Of a stretch of 64,000 bases of DNA, positions 22,656 to 33,122 are shown one piece after another. The translations under genes and the position numbers were made by a program. The stretch spans positions 1,364,001 through 1,428,000 of the forward strand of contig JAPYXD010000738.1 in the NCBI GenBank assembly GCA_030998225.1. Reading direction: 5' to 3'. Origin of the DNA: Diplolepis rosae (Eukaryota > Arthropoda > Insecta > Hymenoptera > Diplolepididae). Each line of letters opens with the position of its first letter. Within the stretch, counting starts at the first letter, position 1. The notes beneath the pieces were generated by a model. The model saw only the letters and a program-made list of their open reading frames with translations. It did not search any database and had not been told where the DNA came from.

Positions 22656-24300
22656 ATTGGATTAAATCAGTATATGCGATTACTGAATGCGTGCATTAAT
22701 TGTCAACTACAATGTAAGCCTCAATGACTAGCTCGACTGTAGCAGAATTTTTAGATGAATACGAGCAGCTTTTGTCGAAAACAATTAATTTCTTGAAATC
22801 GAAAGTAATAAAATTTTTACAGAAAAAACTTTTGCTTGAAGATAACGATGATAAAGATTATTGAGTAATTTCGAAGAAAAAGATATTTTGATTGAGTCGC
22901 AAACAGTAGAGCAACAAACCGCAATTATCAGAGAAGTTTACAATTACGTGGATCCGATTGAAATTAATTTTGATTATAGAGAAGAGTATATACTTGATAG
23001 AGAGTCCAAAACGTATGTACCGACATAAGTTCAAGAAACTGTTCAATATGTTTCAATTGTTGATGTTTTGACATTGATCATGCAAAATGCTCTAGCTTCG
23101 TTTATTGATGGGCAGCATTTTCAACAGCATGAATTTTTTCAACAACATAAAACTGCTATTAGGTTAGAATTGTATTCTGATGATTTGGAAGGAGTTAATA
23201 CTCTTGGGTCGAAAACTTCAATCCATAAACTTGGAGCTGTTTTGTATAGAATCCAAAATTTACCTCCCCACATGAATTTAAAATTAACGTCCTTTAATGT
23301 AGCATGTTTAGCCTACAGTGAAGATATGAAAAAATATAGATTTAAAAAACTTTTCCAGCCATTCATGAGGGATTTGAAGAAATTAGAGTCAAACGAAGGC
23401 CTAACGATCAAATTAGGGAATGAACATTTTATTCTTTGGGCTAGTATTGCGGGTTTCTGCAGAGATGGACTTGCAGTCCACCAAGTTTATGGACTGCTAG
23501 AACCATCGGCCAATAGATTTTGTAGAATGTGTCTCATTACTCGAGAACAACTTGTGGCAGAAAATTTTTTGCCTAAAGAAGAAAGAGGTAAGGAAACTTT
23601 TGATAAACATTTAGCTGCAATAAGAAATGTAACGGGAATCAGAAAACGCGAAATAATAAGTGAAACTGGAGTACGTAATGAATGTACTATGAACGATTCC
23701 AGATTTTTTCACACTTCACGAAATAAAAGTTTTGATCCAATACACGATTTTCTTGCTAGTATCGTCATTAACCAGACATCATTGAATGGTTAGGGCCAAT
23801 TGCGTTATATTCGTGCATGAGATACGAAGGGAACCATGCTCAGATGAAACAAAGAGCCCAAGTCGTCCATAATTTCAGAAATTGTCCTAAAACTGTCATT
23901 AGAATTAATCAGAGCACCCAATATGCATACTGGGGAGTTGGATATGTTAAGCATCTTTCCGTATGCAGTGAAGGTGGCTACGAAATAGCCCTGAAAGATG
24001 TTATGAGTAGACAGGAATTGAAAAATATTGGTTTTATCGACAATGATGATGTATTTTTGACAAATTCAGTGCAAGTTAATGGTACTTCCTACCGTAACGG
24101 TCTTGTTGTATGCCTTAATGTTACGGGCGAAAATGACATCAATATTCCAATTTTCGGAGTCATTACGGAAATAATAGTTTTAGATGCCAATAAAGTTTAT
24201 TTTCGATGCACAATTTGCGAATATCTCAATCACGACCCGGCTGGAAATGCATTTTATGTGCCTCCGGCGCGTAAACTCGTTTTTACGCTACAGTTAAGAG

Positions 24301-24676
24301 TAGGGTAATGTTGTGTATTACGACACACAGGAATTTAATGTAAAAATTGAACTGCGCATGGTTCTATAACCATACAGTGGAGCGTAATCTTCTTCTTCTT
24401 CGTACAGCGTTGGCACCGTACTGAATAAGCCTTGCACATTTGAACTGCGCATGCGTCTACTACAATACGCTACTACTACACAAGATCAAGAAAATCAAAA
24501 TGGCCGGAACTTATTGCGAAATACCAAGTGCAATGGACAAGAATCATGATGAATACTATATTAGATTCAAGTGAACGCATAAAAACTATGCCTCGACTAC
24601 GCCTTGCCTTCGATCTCCTGCGAACATTGTCGCTCGTCGCGTAATAACCCTCATTATGCGCCTAGGCTCGTAATAT
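24301..24676. other. Probable intron sequence 5' of the MITE
   Basis: Part of the inferred intron of gene 1. It contains a direct repeat of GAACTGCGCATG (about 24350 and 24440) and a CTTCTTCTTCTTCG tract. No coding signal. Confidence 0.35.
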
Positions 24677-26072
24677 CCCAGCAAACACTGTTATATAACA
24701 TGTATGTAACTGTTACGTAACAAATTGTAACACGTTTCATAACTGGTGACTTACAGGTGAGTCACCTGTGACGCAAAATGTCACACACTGTGTGATGAAT
24801 TAGTTCTATAGCAGCTCTGTAACGCTGTGATGTAATGGGTCTGGAACGGACTTATGTAACATTATGTGCTATACTGTTACGCAGCATCAATGTAAATATG
24901 TTCTATATGTGCTATGCAATTATGTTATATAGAAGTTTTGTAAAAGCGATATGTAAATAGTATGTAACGGAGATATGTTAAACAGATATACGATGATAAA
25001 ATATTGATAATACACAACTTATTTCTGTGAGTCAAATATTGCAACTTTGTGTTATTTTTCGATTACTGAATATTATACTAAGGGCATGTGAAATTTTACC
25101 ATAAGAGCAATTTAGTTTACACAAGTTATTACCCACAATTTTTAATTTTTCCAGCTACTATTGATGTCGGTATTCGGGAAATTAAAATATCTATATATAA
25201 TATTGCATGATTGTTACACATCTGATAATAACGTGCATTATACACAACTTACAGAGAAGCACTACATAGTAATGCCGTCATAGTACACTTACGTAACACT
25301 GCAAAGAAAGTGTTATAGATCATTCGCGTAACCAAGTTACAGAATCAAAGTTACAGTATTGTCACATAAAAATTATGTCACACTGTTACGCAGCTGTTAC
25401 TAATGTACATTATAAACAACTAAAATAACTATTCCGTAACGTTATTACATTACCCTTACGTAACAAAGCAACGAAATTGTAATAGATCATTTAGGTAACC
25501 AAGTTATAGAAAAGATGTTACGTGATTCTTACATAAACACTAGGTAACATTGTTACGTAGCTGTTACTAATGTACATTACATACAACTCACATAAGTATT
25601 CCGTAACACTGTTACAATACCCTTACATAACAAAGAAACGATATTGTTATAGATTATTCGGGCAACCAAGTTACAGAACAAATGTTACATGTTTCTTACA
25701 TAATAATTATGTTAAATTGTTACATAGCTTTTATTAATGTACATTATACATGACTTACATAATTATACAGTAATGCCGTGACAGTTCACTTACATAACAT
25801 TATGACAAAACTGTTACAAATCATGTGTGTAACACAATTAGAGAACAAATTTTACATTGTTTTTCTATAGCATATACATCCCACTGCTAGAGAATTTTTA
25901 CATTCACTCTTTTATTGATCTTTTACATCTCCACGCGGTAACAATCTTACATAACATTGTTACCTTCCCGTTATATAGCAATTACATCACTGAACAATAA
26001 AAATCGTTACATAACCAGAAATAACTATGTTACCCTTTTGTTACAGAGCGGTTACATAACGTGTTTGCTGGG
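24677..26072. mobile_element. CCCAG-type MITE, complete copy
   Basis: 1396 bp beginning CCCAGCAAACACTGTTATAT and ending ACATAACGTGTTTGCTGGG, so the outer ~11 bp are perfect inverted repeats and the next ~12 bp are imperfect. AT dinucleotides flank both ends (24675-24676 and 26073-26074), giving a 2-bp target duplication. The interior is non-coding and built from short GTTAC/GTAAC words, with a ~190-bp subunit that repeats internally (25375-25560 and 25560-25740). It lies within the inferred intron of gene 1, ending 17 bp before the acceptor. It shares the CCCAG start and 2-bp duplication with the element at 50786. Confidence 0.8.
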
Positions 26073-26327
26073 ATACTATTCCATTGCAGTTGACGAAGAA
26101 AGCGATGTAGCGTGTTTCGTTAATCAAGAAAATCTTGGGCATTTTAAATCCATACCTATTTGGAAACACATTAATTCAGATGGACTTTTTGTCAGTTTAA
26201 GATACATTTTATTGTAAAAGGTCGCTGCCTTGTGAACAGCTAGCATCTTTTAATATAAATAGCCGGCATATTTAGTTGTAAAATTTTCATTTATATTCTG
26301 ATGAGATTAAATATAAAGTTAGTTTAA

Positions 26328-27420
26328 ATGGTGGCTGTAGAGCAAGAAATCGACGGAAGCAGCGTTCTAGAGCTCACGGAAGAAGATTTAATTGAAGGTA
26401 AGAAAATGAAGGCCAGATGAAAAGCGAGCCCATCTGATAACCAAGAAGTTCCTTTCTCGTTGCGTACGCAATCTACTTCTAGCCTAGCAGCATTGCTTAC
26501 ATTGTATTCGCAATTATTGGTGGGTTTTACAGGAATATAGAACTGACAAAGAAATATTGAAAAAACATGTCCAAGGAAACTTGATGATCGACGACATTAA
26601 CGGAGGAAAATTCGAAGAGAACGATAGACGTTCTTTGGTTCGAATATTGGTCGCTGAGTTGATACAAAAATATGATTCTCAGTAAGCTAAAAAAGTATTT
26701 AATTTGATTCATTAGCACTATATTTACTGAGTATTGAATGCAATTCATCATAAACATATCATATTGAAAATAAAAATTATGATAATTAGCAATTTATTAC
26801 AATTTTGCATTAGTAAAAAGTAAGGTTTTCATTCCGAAAAGAATTATTTTTTAACACTGTCATTAAATTTAGAAAATTGTAAGAAAATTCTTACCATATC
26901 TTATTTCGTATAACTTCTTTTATTCGTCCTTATATTATTTGTAAATCATTTCATTACATTTGTAAACATCTTGGATGCAATTGACTATTCCGAGAACTGA
27001 CAAGAAGTCACTGATGGAAGGTTTGCAAGAAACTTTTCAGGATAGGCGCGACTGGATAACCTCGGAAGAACCCACAATATTCGATAACGCTGAAAAATTT
27101 CCAAGGCTTTTTGATTTTCACGGTGAAATTGTATGTGATGAAACATAAAATCTTTTTATATGAATTACGAATTTTATAACTCAAGTTGTTTTATAATCTC
27201 TCACCTATTTCTAATTCAGATCGATTTTGGAATTTGGAATGATATTCGGTGACATCAGCAAAAATTTCTTGGGAAAGTTTCCAACTGTTTACTCCAATCA
27301 GATTCTCGGCTATTGCAAAAAAAACGACCGGATATTTTCAATGAAACTATTGCGATAAAAGATGGTGCGATTGTTTTCGAAATAACATGTAGGGGAGAAG
27401 CGGCGAAATCGGCGCGTCGT
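26328..27420 (+). pseudogene. SAM-domain-like multi-exon gene, gene 2 of the pair
   Basis: Exon pieces in order: 26328-26397 (VEQEIDGSSVLELTEEDLIE, like the end of a SAM domain), 26533-26681 (starts EYRTDKEILKKHVQG, contains NDRRSLVRILVAELI), 26995-27130 (TDKKSLMEGLQETFQDRRDW, then FPRLFDFHGEI) and 27220-27420 (FLGKFPTVYSNQILGYCKK). The last two introns have GT...AG ends (GTAAGC...CCGAG; GTATGT...TTCAG) and join in phase. The first junction does not join in phase, and the last exon has frameshifts near 27237 and in an A run near 27320. I recall a family with this SAM plus helical layout that is often multi-copy in arthropods; its function is unknown to me. Confidence 0.6.
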
Positions 27421-28690
27421 CTAAATTGGCGCACCCTATTTTTCAGAAAATGATAACATAACAGAAAATAAAAATAGTTCTATCGTGTGCATTCTTGTAT
27501 GATATGTATTTGATAGAAAACATTATAAAAATCTAATTGCTTAATACAGTTTTATTGCGATTAATCGTTTTTTGGCATAATGGTTACGTTCGAAGCCATT
27601 GAGTTAAATCGTTAATTAATAGTAATTCAAGGTGAATTAGATTAATGCAACGATTTTATAATCTTTGATATTTAATCTTACGATTAGGATAGAATATTTG
27701 TATGAAAAAATAAGCATTTTACGTAAAAAGTATTTAATTAATGAACGATACACTTGCGGCAAAATTGGCGCATACGAGATTCAAATCAGAGGCGAAGTTG
27801 GCACACGTGTTGTGTTTCTGGAAACCGGTGACTGAAGTCAAGTGCTCGGATGTTTATGATTGAAAACATTGTTACGAGCGTATCAAGGTGGCGGAATTTT
27901 TCCAAAAATTCGTATTAATAATTCATTAATTAGATTTGTATGCCACTTGAAGCGCACGTAACCCGAGCACCATGACAAGACCGCTGATGCAGCTCATCAA
28001 TGCTCGGGTTGAAGACTTTAAAATATGGTTGGTTCAGGAAGGAAATTTCCAGTCTTGCTACTTTGAGCCAAATAGTTATTAAATTTAAATTATTATTATA
28101 TAACTTCATCGTTAACATGTTATTGATTTTGATGTACATACACATACAAATGATAGATCAAAGTCAATGAAATTGTACATAATGAACAATTGGTGTACAT
28201 TCATATTTTAATAAGTAACTTTTCAATCAAAATATATCAAAATTAAAGTGAGCATTATTAAAATACATGCATGAAGTATATTAAAATTAAAGTTTAAAAG
28301 CTGTATCCTTATTAAGATGGAAGTATTTCGAATTTAATATTCGCTACTGAAAATCAAACTTCCATTATATGCGATGAAAGTTTAATACAGACATTTTTAA
28401 CAGTATTCCAACAAATTTTATCCGAGTAATAATTTACCAAATTAATTCAAAATTAAAACTAAAATTTGAATAAAAGCAGGATCATTATAAATATAAATGA
28501 CGAAAACTAATAGGTAAATATCTGCAGCCACTTATATAATCAAATGTGTTATATTTCTATATTCTGTTTTGTATTATATTGTTTTAGAGTATTAATGTAA
28601 ATAATAAAAAACTATGCGTGAATATCTGTATAAATTAATATAATCGTACATTTTGGTTTGTATAAATATTAAATTACACTATATTATTTT
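27421..28690. other. AT-rich intergenic DNA with GGCGAAAT/GGCGCA words and a hairpin
   Basis: GCGAAATCGGCGC, AAATTGGCGCAC, AAAATTGGCGCATAC and GCGAAGTTGGCAC recur between 27395 and 27805, suggesting a degenerate repeat family. At 27958-28008 ACCCGAGCA and TGCTCGGGT can pair around a 33-nt loop. No coding region is supportable. Confidence 0.35.
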
Positions 28691-28691
28691 T

Positions 28692-28694
<3 letters not shown>

Positions 28695-28729
<35 letters not shown>

Positions 28730-28808
28730 TTATATATTATATATATTATATATTATATAATGTATAAATCTATATATAATATATAAATCTATATATAATA
28801 TATAAATT
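28695..28808. repeat. (AT)n microsatellite with AT palindromes
   Basis: Uninterrupted AT run at 28695-28723, followed by TATATTATATAT-type words and a doubled AAATCTATATATAATATAT. Confidence 0.9.
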
Positions 28809-28889
28809 TTCATTCATACTATTTCTAAATAAATGTAAACTGTAGGAAAATATTATAAATTGGCACAGGATTCGGATGACTGGAAAGTA

Positions 28890-29945
28890 AAAGCAAGATA
28901 TACTAAATTTAAACTTAAACAACCACCAAACCTTTGAATGTATAGCGGATTGTTTAAACAAAATCTCATAGTATAAACCCTTCAGTGTTGAGTGGATGTT
29001 TTCAACCAATGAAATTGAAATACACAATCAAATATTTAAGTACCTTCCTAACATTTTAATGTATAGCCGGTTGCTTGAACGAATTAAATAGGAAATAAAT
29101 GATAAACTATTTGAGCATTCACCACACCTATCATTGTTGAGCGGATTTTTCGAACAAATTAAATAGAAATACACAATAAAGTATTGATATAATGATTAAA
29201 CCTTTCATCGTTGAGCGGATTTTTAAATCAGTCTCGATAGAATATACAGTATTAAAACTGCTGATTTTTGGAACAAATTTAATAGGAAATGGACAATCAA
29301 ATATTCAAGTAACCACTAAATCATTGATTGTTGAACGAAATGTTTAAACATTTTTAATAGAATATACAGGATTCCAATTTAAGCAACCGCCAAACCTTCT
29401 AATGTTGAACGGATTGTTTGAGAAATTGATATTAAAATACACAATAAAAAATGTAAGTAGCTTCTAAGCCTTTGAATGATAAGTAGATGTTTTGAATAAA
29501 TTAAATTGGAAATGAACAATTGATTTTTCAATTATACAGAAAACCATTGATTGTTGAGTGGATTCATTAAAATAATTAAATATAATAGGAATACGCAATC
29601 AAGTATTTTAACAACTGCCAAAACTTTCAAAGTTGAGAGAAATGTTGAATCAAATTCAATAGGATATACGGAATTGAAATGTAAACAACCGCCAAACCTT
29701 TCAGTTTTGAGCGGATTGTTTGAGCAATTAAAACTGGAATACATAAACAGATATTTAGACAACTACCAAAATTTTCTATGTTGAGCGGATTCTTCAAATT
29801 AATTATATAGGAATACACAATCAAGAATTTGAAAACCGCCGAAACTCTCAATCTTGAATAGATTTTTCAATAAATTTTAATAGGGTATACACAATCGAAA
29901 TTTGAACAGCAGCAAGAACTTTCATTTTCTAGAGGGATGTTTTAT
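28890..29945. repeat. Degenerate ~78-bp tandem array 2
   Basis: About fourteen diverged copies of the same unit as at 18.87-19.66 kb. Landmark positions of the GTTGAGCGGAT-type word are near 28932, 28990, 29063, 29133, 29211, 29328, 29400, 29478, 29550, 29630, 29704, 29778 and 29850, so the spacing is mostly 70-80 bp. AATTAAATAGGAATACACAA follows in most units. The many short open frames through the array are consequences of the repeat and not genes. Confidence 0.75.
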
Positions 29946-29959
29946 CTATTTCAATAAAT

Positions 29960-30760
29960 ACATACAACGACCCAAACAATTTCGGTATATTTTGATTGAG
30001 TTGAGCCGTCTTGTTATTCTAGAGAAATATGAAATCAGGACTTGTTGCTGCTCTCTGTGATAAACGTACCAAGCCAGCACCACTCACAACAATTCAAACA
30101 ATTTCGGAACATTTTAATTGATCTGAGCCTTCTTGTTATTGTAAAGAAATATAGAATTAGGGCTTATTGTGACATCTATTTTGTATTAATTGCAAAAATA
30201 TTAGTCAATCGTTAATATTAATTTAGAACTTGTTACATCTTTCGGGTATTAATTGCAACCACATGAGTGAATGGAAAATATTTTGAAACGATGAATCAAC
30301 CCAATATATTATGATTGTGTCACGTCCTAACTGTCTACATTATTTTGTTTTTTGTTACCTATAGATCGATTACTAGGTAATATTATGTTGTTAATTTCTC
30401 GTGCAGTATTATTTCAAGAGTAAATAATCTGTTTTGAATACATAAGGAAAACTGAAAAAATTTGAAACATTCTTTTCTGAAGACTTACTGCAATAAACCC
30501 TTCAAGCCAGTCCAGCTTACAACGATCGAAACAACTCCAGTATATTTTACTTGACTTAAGCCGTATTGTTATTGTAAATAAATTTGATTTTAGAATATTG
30601 TACTTGTCAAGAAAGTTAAAATAAGGACTTGTTGTGACATCTTTTAGGTATCAATTGCAAAGACTTTAGTGGATCAACAATATTTTTAGACGGTGAATCA
30701 ACCTAATTTATAATGATTGTGTCACATCCTAATTTTGGACATTTTTTTTCGTGAGGAGGA
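29960..30760. repeat. Tandem ~430-bp unit with partial tRNA-like heads
   Basis: The order AACAATTTCGG, then GAGCCxTCTTGTTATT, GACTTGTTGTGACATCT, GTATTAATTGCAA, GATGAATCAACC and ATGATTGTGTCAC occurs at about 30100-30330 and again at about 30525-30735. A shorter version starts at 29968. Between units, TGATAAACGTACCAAGCCAG (30058) and CAATAAACCCTTCAAGCCAG (30490) match the complement of the tRNA-like head in the fold-back insert at 4.9-5.5 kb. I read this as tandem copies of the SINE-like unit or of an element containing it. Confidence 0.6.
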
Positions 30761-31517
30761 AAAATGACGAAATCTTTTATAGACGTTGTACAAGACTCTC
30801 CTAAGACGGGTCTAGACATACCTTTTAAAACTAAAGAACCCCCCCTCTTGAACCAATCACCGCCCGCGGAACCGCCTTTTGGTTTAAACTTCACGGGCGG
30901 TTGGTTCCAGCTTAAGGGAGTTACTCAGGATGAAGAATTAACGAACAGAAAAATCTTAAACTTTGCAGAGCGTTAGAACATAATTAAAAAATTATCCGTA
31001 CGAAATTTCAAGGTCTGAGGTGGGTTTTTTAGAGAGATATTCATATTTCTATTTTGCATCTCTCTAGTTGATTCAACATGGGCTCTTATGAGAAATCGTG
31101 GAAGTTATCGTCTATTATCATTGATATCTTTTCAACTGACGAACATATCATAACGGGATTTGAACAGTAGAAAAATAAGATGTTCAGGAATAGTTATCAA
31201 CTTTAATAACATTCAAAGGTGGGTTCTAAAAGTAATAACAAATACGATGAAGATTGGAAATTGCTGTGATTTTTGTCTTTGTTTAGGTATGTGGCAACGT
31301 CGCATTCGTAGGTTATGTGCGCGAAATTTGAAATGTATGCGTTATATCTATTCAGCAGCTCGTACCAACTGGTGATTGAAATTTGTTATGAAAATCATGT
31401 TTTTAATAAATGAAATATAACATATTAATTATTCGTATGATAAATAAACGAATTAATTACATACAAACAACTTTATTCACATACATATCATAATACGTAA
31501 AATCTTTATCAATGACA
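30761..31517. other. Unassigned stretch
   Basis: Open frames of ~65-70 codons on both strands near 30.7-31.0 kb and one at 31160-31375 show no recognisable product. No repeat detected. Confidence 0.3.
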
Positions 31518-31727
31518 TACAGTAAAACCTCATTTATCGGGACGCCCTTGAAATGTAAACACCTCGTTTATCAGTGTCTCATGGTGGGTTGCCATGACTA
31601 TTGTTGTTACCCCACTTCATGTGACTATGTACAAGGAGTGGTGGTTGGAGGCGGAACAAAATGTCCCAAAAAATGAGTTCGCAAGATCCCGATAAATGAG
31701 TGCCCCGATAAACGAGGTTTTACTGTA
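31518..31727. mobile_element. pogo/Tigger-like MITE
   Basis: 210 bp including TA at both ends. The termini are inverted: TACAGTAAAACCTCATTTAT at the left and the complement of CGATAAACGAGGTTTTACTG at the right. The CAGTAAAACCTC start and TA target are typical of pogo/Tigger-group elements in insects. No ORF. Confidence 0.8.
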
Positions 31728-31914
31728 CTAAATTCGTCTTATTTTCACAGTCTTGAATCGATACAACAATTTTTCAATATATATCTATTATCATCACAAT
31801 CGTTCAGTAATTATTATTTTGCAAAACAGGCACTAAAGTAGTACTTCGAGCGCCTGTAGGGCGGCTGTAAAGTTGTCCATTTACGACCAGCATGTTTATA
31901 TTGTATCTGTTTTC

Positions 31915-31972
31915 TTCCTTAAGTCCTACTTTCGTTCCTTATGTCCTACTTTTGTTCCTTACGCCCTCTGCA
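31915..31972. repeat. 20-bp tandem repeat
   Basis: TTCCTTAAGTCCTACTTTCG, TTCCTTATGTCCTACTTTTG and a third partial copy TTCCTTACGCCCT follow one another with a 20-bp period. Confidence 0.8.
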
Positions 31973-32025
31973 CAGTTGCGAAAAATGGATTACATTCCCC
32001 CCCCCAAGCAAATACTTGATCGTAT

Positions 32026-32290
32026 TAAATTCAATCAAATTTGTTTCTTGAAATACTGAATACCCCAAAAATTGTACCTAAAATTTTTTAAACTTGAAAA
32101 AAAACATTTTACGTTCCCGAAAAATATTTAATTAATCTAACCAAAGTTTCTACTTTTCCATACATTATTAAATTCAATCAAATTCGTTTCATACAATTCG
32201 GGGGGCACAGCCCCCTGCACCCCCACCGGGGCGCCGACCCTGGGCCCTTCCCCCCTACAGCCCTTTCCACCACCTTTTGTGCTATATTTA
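32026..32290. repeat. 23-bp direct repeat and GC-rich islet
   Basis: AATTCAATCAAATTTGTTTC near 32029 recurs as AATTCAATCAAATTCGTTTC near 32170. Directly after the second copy, 32203-32275 is GC-rich (GGGGGGCACAGCCCCCTGCA, then CCGGGGCGCCGACCCTGGGC), in sharp contrast to the AT-rich flanks. It may be the edge of an inserted element; no gene is visible in it. Confidence 0.5.
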
Positions 32291-32545
32291 TCAATATTAT
32301 TGTTATAACATGTTACTATTCCACCGAGTCGTAATTGGACACTCTCAATACCATTCTACAGACACTCGAAATACTTCTTTAGGACGTATTTTGCAAAAAA
32401 TATCGTGTGTACAACGGAGGTTGGTCATTTTGGGACTCGACCGATGTATTCAGTCCTCGCCCCAAAAGACCTACTTTACCTCCTAGATACACAATATACT
32501 ATTTATAATATTTGATACATATACAAGAAATATATACCAACTAAA

Positions 32546-32860
32546 CTAAAGTAAATTATTATTTTGTTTTCGGATAATCACAGAATTTATTTTTAACCCG
32601 TTTTTATCAGCACCAAACAAACGACATAATCCATCAAAACCATGTTCTTTGTATGCATCAATAACCATAGCTACCGTGATGTCAGAGGCAATCATTTTTT
32701 TCCTTAATTGGACGGATGTGCAACTTTTTAATTCATTGTATAATTTCATGTCTGAGAAACATTTCTTAGGTACTGACGTGACCATATGTGCGACTGTGCA
32801 CCTGTGCGCACACGAACAAACAAGATGCGACGTTACCAGATCAAGTACTACTGTAGTCAA
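32546..32860 (-). CDS. Hypothetical 104-residue frame
   Basis: An open - strand frame with a Cys/His-containing start (VCSCAHRCTVAH), then a predicted helical part (ELKSCTSVQLRKKMIASDI, VIDAYKEHGFDGLCRLFG) and a basic end. I do not recognise the family. The composition of the second half looks like real protein, so this may be one exon of a gene or transposon ORF, but no flanking exon or splice evidence is strong enough to extend it. It ends close to the left side of a large inverted-repeat structure. Confidence 0.3.
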   Translation of the reverse strand: MTTVVLDLVTSHLVCSCAHRCTVAHMVTSVPKKCFSDMKLYNELKSCTSVQLRKKMIASDITVAMVIDAYKEHGFDGLCRLFGADKNGLKINSVIIRKQNNNLL

Positions 32861-33105
32861 CCTGCGCGTTTAACCCTGTTTTGACTAGGCGGGTAGGTGA
32901 GTAACTCCCTTAAAGTCACGTATGACTCTTCCGTCATCCGTTCGCCTGGGATCTTCATACGCGGCCACACGCGCGCTAGGCAAACCGACAAGCCGCACCA
33001 GCCAGGGGAAGACTAAAAAGAATCCTCCCCTGAACGACGCGGACAGTTGAATCCGCCCGAGAAGCAGGAACGCGGGTGCAGGCAGGACCCGATGCGATTT
33101 CCACG

Positions 33106-33122
33106 CCCCCCCCCCCCCCCCC
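33106..33122. repeat. Run of 17 C
   Basis: An uninterrupted C tract inside a locally GC-rich stretch (about 32890-33320). Confidence 0.95.

Larger units (their letters stand above)
22740..26217 (+). pseudogene. Multi-copy insect protein family member, gene 1 of a pair (two exons)
   Basis: The coding body runs from about 22741 (EFLDEYEQLLSKTINFLKS) through a stop or frameshift near 22861 and a stop near 23018 into a long frame from 23068. Diagnostic blocks are LYSDDLEGVNTLGSKTSIHK, RFCRMCLITREQL and RYEGNHAQMKQRA after a stop at 23791. I recall this block set from a family present in many copies in insects and other animals; its function is unknown to me and it may be transposon-derived. The frame is open to 24270, where GCGC|GTAAAC could be a splice donor. 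An acceptor at 26088 (CCATTGCAG) joins in phase to DEESDVACFVNQENLGHF, ending at TAA 26217. The probable intron contains a MITE. Confidence 0.6.

Noticed and set aside
18873..29945. CRISPR array
   Set aside because: Repeats are ~78 bp, degenerate and directly adjacent, with no conserved repeat/unique spacer alternation; the genome is eukaryotic in character.
28770..30000. Several 70-85-codon frames on both strands
   Set aside because: They lie entirely within the ~78-bp tandem array; open frames arise from the repeated AT-rich unit and none is conserved between units.
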